This document shows positions 39,661 to 50,199 of a stretch of DNA of 64,000 bases, piece by piece. The notes beneath the pieces were generated by a model. The model was not told where the DNA came from. It was given only the letters and a program-made list of their open reading frames with translations, and did no database searches. The stretch spans positions 16,647,983 through 16,711,982 of the forward strand of contig CM067568.1 of NCBI GenBank assembly GCA_034336665.1, read 5' to 3'. The translations under genes and the position numbers were made by a program. The stretch is from Luscinia megarhynchos (taxonomy: Eukaryota; Chordata; Aves; Passeriformes; Turdidae). Position 1 is the first letter of the stretch. Each line of letters starts with the position of its first letter.

Positions 39661-40019
39661 TGTCTTAAGTCAGAGTCGGGATTAAAGGCACGAGAGACGG
39701 AATTTGATTTCGGACTCAGTTTATTAATTGTTAACTATAGGACCGTGAGTGCGACAGCACTTCTCGCGAACACGCTAAAAATGCCCCGCCCACCAACCAG
39801 TGTCACACGGCCCTGCCCCAGCCACGTGACTGTCCTGGGGTCATGTGGCCATGCCCACCAGTCATGTGACTGTCCTGGGGGTCACGTGGCTCTGCACCCG
39901 GCCATGTGACCGGCCCAGCGTCAAGTGGCGCCACCCTCAGTCCTGCCCACTGGTCCCTGGACACGAATGGGAGCCTTCTCCCCTGCAAAAAACCTCACCC
40001 CCTCTAATTAACTCCCACA
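39661..40019 (-). mobile_element. Probable solo LTR of an endogenous retrovirus-like element
   Basis: A sharply bounded ~360-bp block is GC- and CpG-rich in an AT-rich, CpG-poor setting. Read on the minus strand it starts TGTGGGAG (40019 downward), ends GACTTAAGACA (39661), and has AATAAA at 39725-39720, about 60 nt before the end. This is the order U3-R-poly(A)-U5 expected of an LTR. The U3-like part contains tandem repeats (39819-39938). No internal gag, pol or env sequence adjoins it. I could not find a clear target-site duplication: the left flank ends ctcttt and the right begins gggagt. The LTR call is therefore an inference from composition and signals. Confidence 0.55.
39819..39938. 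repeat. Three 40-bp tandem repeats rich in CACGTG/CATGTG
   Basis: Units lie at 39819-39858, 39859-39898 and 39899-39938. Each begins with a C-rich dinucleotide followed by CACGTGAC or CATGTGAC and has a second CATGTGG, CACGTGG or CAAGTGG about 20 bp later; a partial unit ends at 39818. The first two units differ at few sites and the third is more diverged. Five of the six positions are E-box hexamers (CANNTG with CACGTG or CATGTG); the sixth is CAAGTG. The arrangement resembles repeated enhancer units in a retroviral U3. Confidence 0.85.
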
Positions 40020-43000
40020 GGGAGTTATTCCCAGGTAGCATCTCTGCCATGTGGTTTTGAAATAGCTCTTTGCAAGGAAAAGTAGAATTTTACTTCTCCC
40101 CTCAGGCCTGCCTGAAGGTAGAAAGGTTGACTTGTTTTTGGGTATGAACCTTCCAGAATCTTGTCAAACATAATTCAACAGAAACAGTTTTTTAAAATTA
40201 AAGCAATCAAGTGCTTTTCCTGAGCCTTTGAAAGAAGCAATATTCACTGGTGAAATCAGGAAAAAAAACCCGAAAATGAAAACTTCTTTCCCCAACAGTT
40301 GCTTTTAAAGTGTGCTTTAAAAAAAAAGATATTTCTTCATTCCATATTATATTCTTCTCTCAGCCAGTATGTTTTTACTAATTGATCCTTTGCAGTATTT
40401 TTTTGCCCTTTAATCTGTTTTTTGACTTTATGGATTTGCCTTTCTTACATGCATATCATAACGTTAATATTTAACTTGCTTTGCTTTACACTTGGTAAGT
40501 GTTTAAAGGACATTCTTCTTTTATTGATTACACATCTGTCCTGGTGCTTGCTCCCGTGTGTTGGATAACTTGTGTAGGTAGTGCAAAGTGATAGTGTTTT
40601 GAAAGTGTTATTGCAATTTAATGTGTTTGCATATGGAACAACTTTGGAGACAGAAATGCCAGACTGTTTTACCTTTAGCAGTGTAGTCGGATAATTTGTC
40701 AACACTTACTGTCTGAATTTGCTCAAATCATTGCGAAAAAACAAAATTCTGTTATTCAAGCACAGCAAAAAAATTCATTTTCTGACTTCCCCAGATGTTA
40801 ACAAAATTTAGATGTACATAGATCCTACATATGCTGGGAGTATAATGCTCTTTTCATTCTTCCTTTCAACCAACAATTTCTTCAGCCAACCAAAGATCTT
40901 TTGAGAGAACTAATGCTATAAGGGCTGTTTAATTAAAGATTTTAAAAAATTATACACATACCTGTCAGAGGTAAATAGTATTGCATTTTGAAATTTCCAG
41001 TTAATTTAAAGGGGGCAAAAATGTGGTGGCCATAATTTTGTCCGTTGATTTGCAATCCAAAGTGGTATGTTTGATATAAGTAACAGCTCTTTTGGAAATA
41101 ATTTTAAATAAGGTCATTCATATTTCTTTTTGCTTTAAAATTTAGTCTTAATCATAGCAAATTTTATCAGAAGGCAGATATGTGTGTTCAGCAAAACTAA
41201 ATGTATAAGAATATACAAACATTTTTTTGGAGTTATGGCAAAGATAGGACGATGTTCTGCTGTTTTTTCATGATGAAAAGTGCCAGGCTTTTCTTTAAAA
41301 CTGAACACTGTCACATGAATATGCATCAGTTTAACTAAATTTCAAGAGATTTAAAATTCATGTTCTCAAATATTTACTTAACTGCTCTGGTGAAGATAGT
41401 TGCTTAAAAGGGCACTCACATTGGTTGTGACTTCATAGCCTGTCTTCAAGTCAAGCCAAAAATTGAGGCATTATATGATATCTAGATTATTTTAAGGCAT
41501 GTTAAAAATGTATTAATCCTCTGAGATTTGCATTTTTTGTGAGAGATTAATACTCATTTGCATGAATTTATCATTATTCTCTCTTTTCTAAAAACAAAGT
41601 CTGAAAGTCTTACATTAGTTCTGTTGATGTACAAGGTCAATTGAGAGGAGAAAGATCCCTCTGCCAAGTATGAAAAATTTACTCAAAAGTCAGCAGCAGT
41701 ATTCTTTGTTCTTCACTTAACTTGTTCCCAGTAGATGGAAAAGAGTATATAGTTCATATCTTCATGGGACACTAGAGGTTTGGAGAATTTACTGCTCTGC
41801 CATAGATTTTCCTTTAGCATAGTTAACTTCTCTAGTTACAATCCTACCTGCCAAGGATGGGATTTACGATTTTTTTCATGTGAAACTATCCACTATATTT
41901 GGCTTGATAACCTAAATTTATTAATGTGCTTCTGTAACAACTACATGCCAAAAAAGCTATCTCTGAGCTTTGTTTCTTTTATTTTATAGAAAGTGTTTGG
42001 TGTTCAGGTCCTCCTTTTGCCAATACTTTTGATGGTGTTTCTTTAAGCAGCCAAACCACTCTTTCATGATAGTAGTGGAAATTGTAGGCCTGATGTGATT
42101 GTCAGCTAAGGAACCCAAACATTCTTCTGAGGCTACTTGGAAGTGCAAATACTTTTCTTTGTCTTGTTCTTAGCATCTTGTGAAGCAAATGGAATCTAAA
42201 TAGTGGTCAGCTTTTTCAGGTTACAGTCTCCTACTATAGTTAGTTTATTTCATTGTCTGAAGTTCTGGTTCCTTGCAGACAGCTCTGCTTCTGTATCACC
42301 TAAACGACTTCTATTTTTGGAGAGGCAACAGAGGCAGCATTTAATTCCTAAAGGACTTGCTGACCTGGGTCAGCTTTACATCCCCAGAATCCTGCAGCCT
42401 GCAAATTTTGTGCTCTGCATGACTTAAGTCACTTGGAAGATCTTCCTCTTCAGTCATGTCCTTGTCCCTTCCTTGGTGCCTTCTGCTGCTTGCACCCAAT
42501 GCATGTTCTTTTCATTTCTCCTGGGCTACCAAGTGTGTCCTTTTCCCTGCCCTCAGACAGGGCACCTTATCAACCCTCTGGAAACAGGGCATGGGCACCT
42601 GCCTGGCACAGGCCCCAGGTGAGACAGGCCTGAGGTGGAGGCTTGGAGGAAGAACTGCACTGCTCCTTTTCTTACACAGGGTGAGGAAAAGATGTTCCTA
42701 ATGGCTTTTGTGTTTCTTACATCTGCTGGGTGGCGTTGCTATTGACCTTGTGTTGTGTTGGGATGGTTTGAATTCAGGAGTGGTTGAAGACAGATACAAG
42801 AAGCAACTGGAAGAGCTAAGAGTGGTACTTAATTGCATTAAGATCATCTGACCAATTAGAAGAGGATGGAAAAGAAATGTGATTTTTTAGTATGTACCAT
42901 TTTTAATGAAGGAGGTATAGAAGAATCAAGAATAGCAAAGTAGGGGAGTTTGCACTCAAAATTCACTTTCATTCTGGAGTGGATCAAACTTCATCTCCTA

Positions 43001-44757
43001 TACACTGAATTAAAATTAACTGAATTTGACCAGGCTCCAAATCCAGTATAACAGTTTTCATCACTAGTCTGTGTAGCACTGTGGGAATAGAGCTGATTTG
43101 TATACTTTGAGCAAGAAGAAAACTGTGAAGTTTTTATGATGTGACTAAAAGAAACCCCAACAAACCAAATCTGACACACAACAGAAGTAGCATTGTTTTA
43201 GTTTTTGTTATTTACAGCTGAAGCCGAGCAGCAGATATATTAGTGGATCTGAACTTTGTTCAGCCTCACATCCAAAGATAAATTGCCTCACTTTTTCTGA
43301 TGCAGTGCTTATTATGTCAGTTCTTAGAAGAATGGAGCACAGTATTTTACTTGAAGTAATGAATCTGAAAATGCTTCAACCTCAATTGAGTGTTACTTAA
43401 ACATTTCAGGAAATGGACCCTTAAACAGGCAGTTTTATCTTCAGACATTTTATTTTTAGGGTGAACCTGCTGGTTCTTGAAGCAAGCCTGTAGGGATAAA
43501 CAAACATTAGTTTTCATCATGCTGAGAAGTATTTTTAAGCAGAGACACTCTATCTTGTCTCAGATTCTGAGACAGAAACTAAGGCAGATTATTGGGTGAG
43601 CTGGAGCAGAATGTAAGTTATGTATGGTCTAGGAAACACTAATACTTTTACTTGATGATACGTTGCCTTATAGGAATCTATTATGACCTGTGTTTCTTCT
43701 ATGAAGGATGGGCATTAAGCTTCTGTAATGTCAGTGCAGTGGTATGACCCCAGCTGAGGAAAGAATCTCATATTAGCTTCTCAACAATGCATATTTTCAG
43801 TTTTCCTTTAGAAGCAGTCATTCTGCTGAATAGCAATGTGCTACTGTAGGCACACAAACAGATATGCAAACCTTCTGCCTCAATCTAGTTATGTCCTCAT
43901 TGTCTAAGAAATAGTTTTGACTTTTCTGTCTCTCTGCAGTTGTGTCCAGCAAAGTATTATTGTTTCCAAATGCTTTGGGAATACTGAACAAGGTGCTCTT
44001 TTGAAGAGCACAGAGAAATGGTAGAAATGTCACTGACATTCTGCTTGTTTTCATTGGGCTGGCGCATCATTGCAGAAGATACAAGGTCAGTGGGTTTGTG
44101 TGAGGTTGGTGTAGAAGTGCTGAAAAGTGTCATCAAGTCAGTAATGAAGTATTGTGAAGAAATAAGTGAGAATGATTTTATAAAACTTACTGAAAGCAAT
44201 ACACCCAGAAAAACTGCTATGTTGGAAACCTGTTACTATTAAAATATTCTTATTGCCTTTTAAAGCTGACAGAGCAAGGTTCAGGCAGCAATAGAGAGCT
44301 TACTAGAGAAAGATGATGCTTGCATATAGATTTTTCATTTCTAGGCTGCTACTTGGATATTTTAACAGCTAACAGATTGATTTCTCTCTTCAAACTGTGT
44401 TTATAAGTTCTTTTACATTAAATAATCTAAAGACTTTAACAGAATTATTTTTTAATAATATCCTCTGTAGACAGGATTATAGTGTGCTCTCCACTCCTCT
44501 CAGATTCATGAATCTTCAGAGTAAAAATTATTTCAATGTTAGTGCATACATTTTATTCTCTAGAACATACTTAGTAGCTGTCTTTTTCCTGGATAACCTA
44601 TTTGCTTTTGAAGAACTTGTGGAATTTGTATTATTAAAATCTGAATTCTTTAACGTGCAAGCAAGGGCTACAGTGCTATACAACGTTACCTTTTAAACGT
44701 TAGCTTTTAAAGTTGGGAGCTTATAAATTGTAAATATGGTATTATTGAGTGGAGAGA

Positions 44758-44776
44758 GGAGATGAGATGAGATGAG
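44758..44776. repeat. (GAGAT)n microsatellite
   Basis: About three and a half GAGAT units, preceded by a gagagagg purine tract. Confidence 0.85.
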
Positions 44777-47288
44777 TAAAAACATGCTTAATTGATCCTG
44801 ATGGAACCAGTGTGGTGAAAGCTTAATTGTTCAGTCTGTTGTTGATCTTTTTTACTGCACTGTGTAATGCTCTATATCTATACCTACACACATGCATAAA
44901 TAACATTATGCTGTTAATGACTCTGCTAGATTTTCCATAAATTTATACATTCTTTCAAAACTATTTTAAAGGCTAATATTAAAGATTGTTAAAATGCAGG
45001 GCATCTCTTCCTTTTGCAAGCTGCAATTTTAGAGTCTGAGTGAACAAGAAAAATCTGTATAAAATCTTTTTTCTTTTTCAAATTTCTTGTTGTATTTTTA
45101 TTTATTACCATTGAAGGCGTCTTTTATCAAAATTGTTAGTTTCATGACTAAATCATTCAGTAGCTTATAGGATATTCAGGATTTTTGCCTTTGTTTTTTA
45201 GAAATTATCTTCTAAGAAGCAGAGAAGGCCCAAAAATTTCCACTTTAAAAACCTTTTTTAGAAAATTACTCTAGATTGTATTGTTTCTTGACATTTTGTC
45301 TCCCCTAAAAGGAAGTAATTTAAGAAAAACCTTAAATGGTAGCTGTCAAGGTAGCTCAAATTAAACATTAAATAAAAGGGGGTTTGACTTACAGGTTATA
45401 TATTCAATCCCTCTGAAAAATCTTGTTTTGAAGATGGGTATCTGCCCATTTATAGAGTTTCTTGATGTACACAGAGCAGTGGGGAAATGGGCTGGTAGTT
45501 TTTTGGAAGATATGTAATGAGAATGTTCTTAGGAGTACTCCTGTGAAAAATGTTTTGGAGCTGTTTCTGTCTATTTGTTTTGCATCAGAAGTGGGAACTC
45601 TTAAGCTTTAGAATACAGCCTTTTGTGTGACTTCTCTTTTACTAAGAGATACAGCTTCCTATAAAGAGGGAAGAAGGGCCCTATCCAGCTGAGTCTAAAA
45701 CATGTGTTGCCATGCATAGGCACTGTTGATAATTATAGAGATAGAATTCCTGGTAGGTTCACATTTTAATAACTAAGCCTATTGTATCTGAAAAGAAAAT
45801 GTGTGGTATAGATTTTCAAGCTGAGTAGTATTTTTATTCTTTGACTGAATCTCTCAAATTTGGTATAGTGGTAGATAAACTCAATTTTCTGTAGCAGGAG
45901 ATAATGATCATTCTGATTAGAGACCTGTTGCTTCTAATCAGAATTTTGTTCATGTGAGAACTGGGGAGAAAATACAAAGTCTTAGAAAAGAGCATTAAAG
46001 TGCAATGTATGCTCCGTAGTGGTTTCCTTTTCACTAAAGTTTTTTGGTTGAGGAGTGATTCAGGACTAGTAAAGCAAAACACCTGAAGATTAAAAAGTTT
46101 TACTTCATAAATAAATCCTAGTCTAAGAATTAAATATGAAGCTATCTCTTTTCCTAGAATGTAAATTTTTATTGCAAAAAGTATACTAGAGACTGGTTTC
46201 TTTATATTCTCAGTGAAAAAAGCATTATCCATGAAGATAAATACCTTCTTCAGGGGAACTAAAAATTGTGGGTTTTACCTTAGCATATTCCAGGGCCATA
46301 CCATTTTTCATGTTTTGGAAGAAAAGCATCGTAGAAAAGGAACACCAGGCATAAATCCTGAGAATCTTTCATCTGGTTCCTTTATTTATTTGTTGAAAGA
46401 GCAGTAGAGTGCAATAGTGTGTAGGTGTAGCCACATTAGGGTTGTTCATAGATGCACATCTTCAGCAGGACTGACTTCACAACTACTCTGTATGTTTTGG
46501 CTTCTCATCTACTTTGCAGAAGGGAGTGTTTGTTTTAACCCAGAGTGTTTGTAACCAGTAGTGTCTGTCACACAAATAATAGTTCTTGTCTGAATGCCAG
46601 GAAGTGCCTGTTCTGACAAAGGCATGGCAATTTAAGCGAGCCAGAATGGCACTTGTCTATGTTAGAGCATGTGTTTGGAAGGTGGACATGCAGGTGACAT
46701 CTGCCTTTTGTTGCTCTTCCTAATGATCCATGCAGATCTATCATTTCTATATGTTGCATTGGTGCTTCAGTAGAGGCTGATATCAATAATCTAGATATTT
46801 CATCCATGCTGACCTTGTTTCAGGCTAGTGCCACAGAAACAGCATGACTTGCTCTGCAAATGGTCACAAGCTTCCCAGGAAATATGTTGTGCAAGGCTGT
46901 GAAGCTGAGTTTTAGTGTTTTTCATTCTCCTAACTGCTGAGGCAGCTTGGTAAAAGAAGAAAGGTATTAAGTTAGGAGCTGATGGATGAGGAATTAGTCT
47001 GGATAGCAGTATAAAAGCAGAAGTGAACTGTCACAGAGGCACTAGAAAGAGGAATAAATTAGAAAGAGAGGAAGAAAAAATAGCAATAAATATGAGTTGA
47101 AAGGTATAGAGTGAGGTGAGCTGGCTGTTGTGAGCTTTTTGCCCCTTTTTTTTCCTTTTTGAGAACCTGAAAATTTATTTAGAATATTCTGCTGTCCCAG
47201 ACGCATTGACATTGCATCAATGTTGTCAATTGTGCGTCAATTATCTTGTTTGGTGTGATGGCAAATTTTGCTTTTCTATTTATTTACT

Positions 47289-47328
47289 TGTTTGTTTTTT
47301 GTTTGTTTGTTTGTTTGTTTGTTTGTTT
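47289..47328. repeat. (GTTT)n microsatellite
   Basis: About nine near-perfect GTTT units, with one early interruption of six T. Confidence 0.95.
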
Positions 47329-49616
47329 ATACAAGTGCATGTCAAATATTTGTTGAGTCAAGTACTTCCCCAGCTAGGAGATAATATTATTAAGAATGCC
47401 TGGTAAGCATTAGTTTGAGTCAAGTGTGTTGTGATAGAGCTGCTGCAATTTTACACAGGAACCTTTCCACTTAAGATACATGTGGTAGCATACTACAGAG
47501 ATAATAAGATAATATGGCATATCTTGGAGTTTTTGCCTTCTTTCTTTTACTGAACAAAAAGGAATCAAGTAAAGGGAAAACGACTGCAAGAAGATAATGT
47601 GTTATTCCAAAGTTGGGCAATAGAAAACCCATGGGAAACAGATGTGGTTTGCTGATGCACCTCATCCTGATTCTTCACAGCAACTTTGTGTCTGGTTGAA
47701 AAATATAAAGCTTGATTTTTATTAGCATTGAGTATGCAGTTGCAACTGAAGTAAATGAGAGGTCATTGTTTTGAACATTGTGCTTGGCATTTTTATTGTC
47801 CTTAACAGAGAAACGTAAACCCAAGTTCCTATGTTTCAAGTAGGCTCCCTAAGATTAATGGATAGTAGTGACAATTTGGGGGCTCATACTTCTTTTTTCC
47901 CCAACTCAAACTTGTAGTCTCATCACTATAGATGTGATTTCAAGATGAACTTGTTCATTTTTTACATACTGTGGGATAAATCCCTAGAGACAGTAGAAAG
48001 GGACATAAATTCTCTGTGAATGGTCAGGATGAGTGCTAATTAAATGTGGTGTATGCTTTAACAGTTTTAAAGGAATAAGATACCTTTTATAGAATAGGGT
48101 ATAATAATTGGTTCCACTTGCACTTCTAATTTTAAAGCTTGTTCATAAGTATTTTGAGCACTCTTTAATTGTGTTGGGAATTTTAGGAAGTGAAATTAAG
48201 ATTTCCCATCTAAAGTCATACGTAAAGGAACAAAGCTGTGTTCCAGGATGCCTTGGCTGGTAATTCTTGTTTTCTGGTCTGGAACATCTTGGTACCATAT
48301 TCTATATGAGTGTAATCTCCTGTCATTACTGAAGCTGTCATTCTGGAATGGGACAGTTTGTTAAAATCTGTCCTTAAATTTTAAGTATACAAAACTAGGT
48401 CTCTTTGCATATGTTTCTAGAGTGGCAACTTAAAATTTTGTATGTCTTATAAAGAGATGGGCAGTTTCCAAGGTCTAACCCTATTTGAAAAGGTCCATTA
48501 TTCCAGGGCATGTGTATGTGAGGAAGAGTGAAAGAGCTCTTCCTATTTCCATGTGCTCACATGTTCCTGTGTGTTTGCTTATATAGATAAGTCCATGCCT
48601 GGCATGGGTTCATTTGACATAAGAAAATCTTTTCTAAACCCACTAGCAGTAGGAATAATTTACCAATATATGAATAAGCAAACCGCAGCTAAAGAGAGAT
48701 GATGATCCTGGCAATGCTGAATTGCCAGCATTTAGATTAATGTTTTAGTTGCATTTAGAATAATACCAAATGAGAGAACAAATCTTTTTCAGGCTGAGCA
48801 CCACAAAATTTTTCTGTTTCTTGATGTATAATAGTGAGGTGTAATTTCAGCACTGATGCAGTCAGGATAGTGACTGATGAAAATTTCGTTATAAGAAATA
48901 AGATGATTTGAAGAAAGTGTTTCCATCCAAATCCTGTCAAAAGCAGAGAAATTACTGCAAGAATGAGACCAATTGTGGGAGATGGCTTTCCAAGACTTTT
49001 CAAAAAATTATGGCCAAAGATGCAGGTTAAAAAAATGAGACGAGACAGGGGAATGAGACTTCTCATTTTTGTGTGACATCTATGTGGCCTCTATCACTGG
49101 CAGTAGCTTGCCATCTTCTGGCCCTCTGACATGTGGCAGCCAGCAGCTTTGTTTCTGTTTTGCAATTAGAAATGCAGACACTGTCTCTGCATGGAGAGGA
49201 TATAATGAGCTGTAAATTTACAGCACACCACCCTTTCCACCCCTGTTCCCCTTGCAGGGTTTTGGGTACAAATAGTACTCTATTCTCACTTTGTGTCAGG
49301 GGAGATAGATCATTCCATGTTCTAAATGTCCATGCTAGAAAATAATGCCAAGAAGCCAGTAATAGGGAAAATTCATATGCAGAATTACTTAGCAAGCAGT
49401 GAACTTTGCTTGACAATTTCAGTTTTAGAAGGTTAGCTAAGCCTCTTTTCTAGAAGAACTTTCCTGATGACATAAGCCTTATAGTGGAGGACACAGCTGT
49501 GTACAGCCTAGGGATGACTTCAGTTCCTGTGCTTTCAGACTGTTTCAGACTGTAGAAATATTAAAACAGTGCCTTCATGTGTCATTGCAGATTTGTCAAT
49601 CAGTGAACATTAATTA

Positions 49617-49906
49617 ATTCACAGAGTCACACACAATCACAGAATGAAAAAGGGGCCACTGGAGGCCATCTGGTCCAAGTTCTCTGCTCAATCAGGGTTC
49701 TCCAGACCACATTGCTGAGGATTGTGATTGTGCCCTGACACCTTTTGAATATCTCCACAGCCTCTCTGGGCAATCTGTTCTAGTGCTTGGCCACCCACAT
49801 AGTAAAGTGTTTCCTCATATTCAGGTGGAGGTTTCTGAGCATCAGTTTCTGCCCATTGCCTCTTGTCCTCTGCTCAGCACCACCTCCTGACACCCTCCCT
49901 TCAGAT
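49617..49906 (-). mobile_element. CR1 LINE, ~290-bp 3' fragment
   Basis: The inverted CR1 3' end begins 'aatcacagaatgaaaaaggg' and 'ctggaggccatctggtccaa', followed by 'cagcctctctgggcaatctg' and 'cttgtcctctgctcagcacc'. It is 5'-truncated and sits about 200 bp before the first CHID1 exon of this window, inside the intron and antisense to the gene. Confidence 0.92.
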
Positions 49907-50118
49907 ATTTACATGTAATGCTTTAGAAAAAAATAGCCTAAAAATATGAACATGAAATTGTAAAGTGGTCTAGGAAATTAGTTGTCAACAAGAAGATATT
50001 TTGGTACCATGTTCAACATCTAAACATGGTAAAACTGCTCTTTCAGAGATTTCTGCAATGTAATTTCATAACTGCTTCTTAGAAAAGTTAATTCCATATC
50101 TATGTTTTTAATTTGTAG

Positions 50119-50199
50119 GTACATCGAAACCTTGAAGGAACACAAGCCAAAAATTGTCTGGGATGAACAAATTGCTGAACACTACTTTGAATACAAAAA
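50119..50199 (+). CDS. CHID1: CHID1 exon (third from last), GH18-like domain
   Basis: This 81-bp internal exon completes one codon with its first base and then reads [20 protein letters not shown] followed by HYFEYK, ending with two bases of a Lys codon. It is preceded by an acceptor (atttgtag) and followed by a consensus donor (GTGAGT at 50200). I recognise the text as the C-terminal part of CHID1 (SI-CLP), a secreted or lysosomal chitinase-like protein of glycoside hydrolase family 18 that is reported to bind stabilin-1 and oligosaccharides and to lack classical chitinase activity. That functional statement is family knowledge, because the catalytic region is not in the window. The exon enters in phase 2 and its frame continues exactly into the next exon. 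The polypyrimidine tract before the acceptor is only moderate. I found no earlier CHID1 exon in the preceding 50 kb. Confidence 0.95.

Larger units (their letters stand above)
40020..49616. other. Noncoding sequence with candidate exon and simple repeats
   Basis: No recognisable gene. It holds a splice-flanked 62-bp candidate exon (42557-42618), a (GAGAT)n run (44758-44776), a (GTTT)n microsatellite (47289-47328) and two abutting minus frames (48755-49416). Short frames elsewhere look like chance. Confidence 0.55.

Noticed and set aside
45834..46232. 132-residue minus-strand frame
   Set aside because: Composition is that of translated AT-rich intron (Ile, Leu, Ser, Lys), with no domain and no splice or promoter context.
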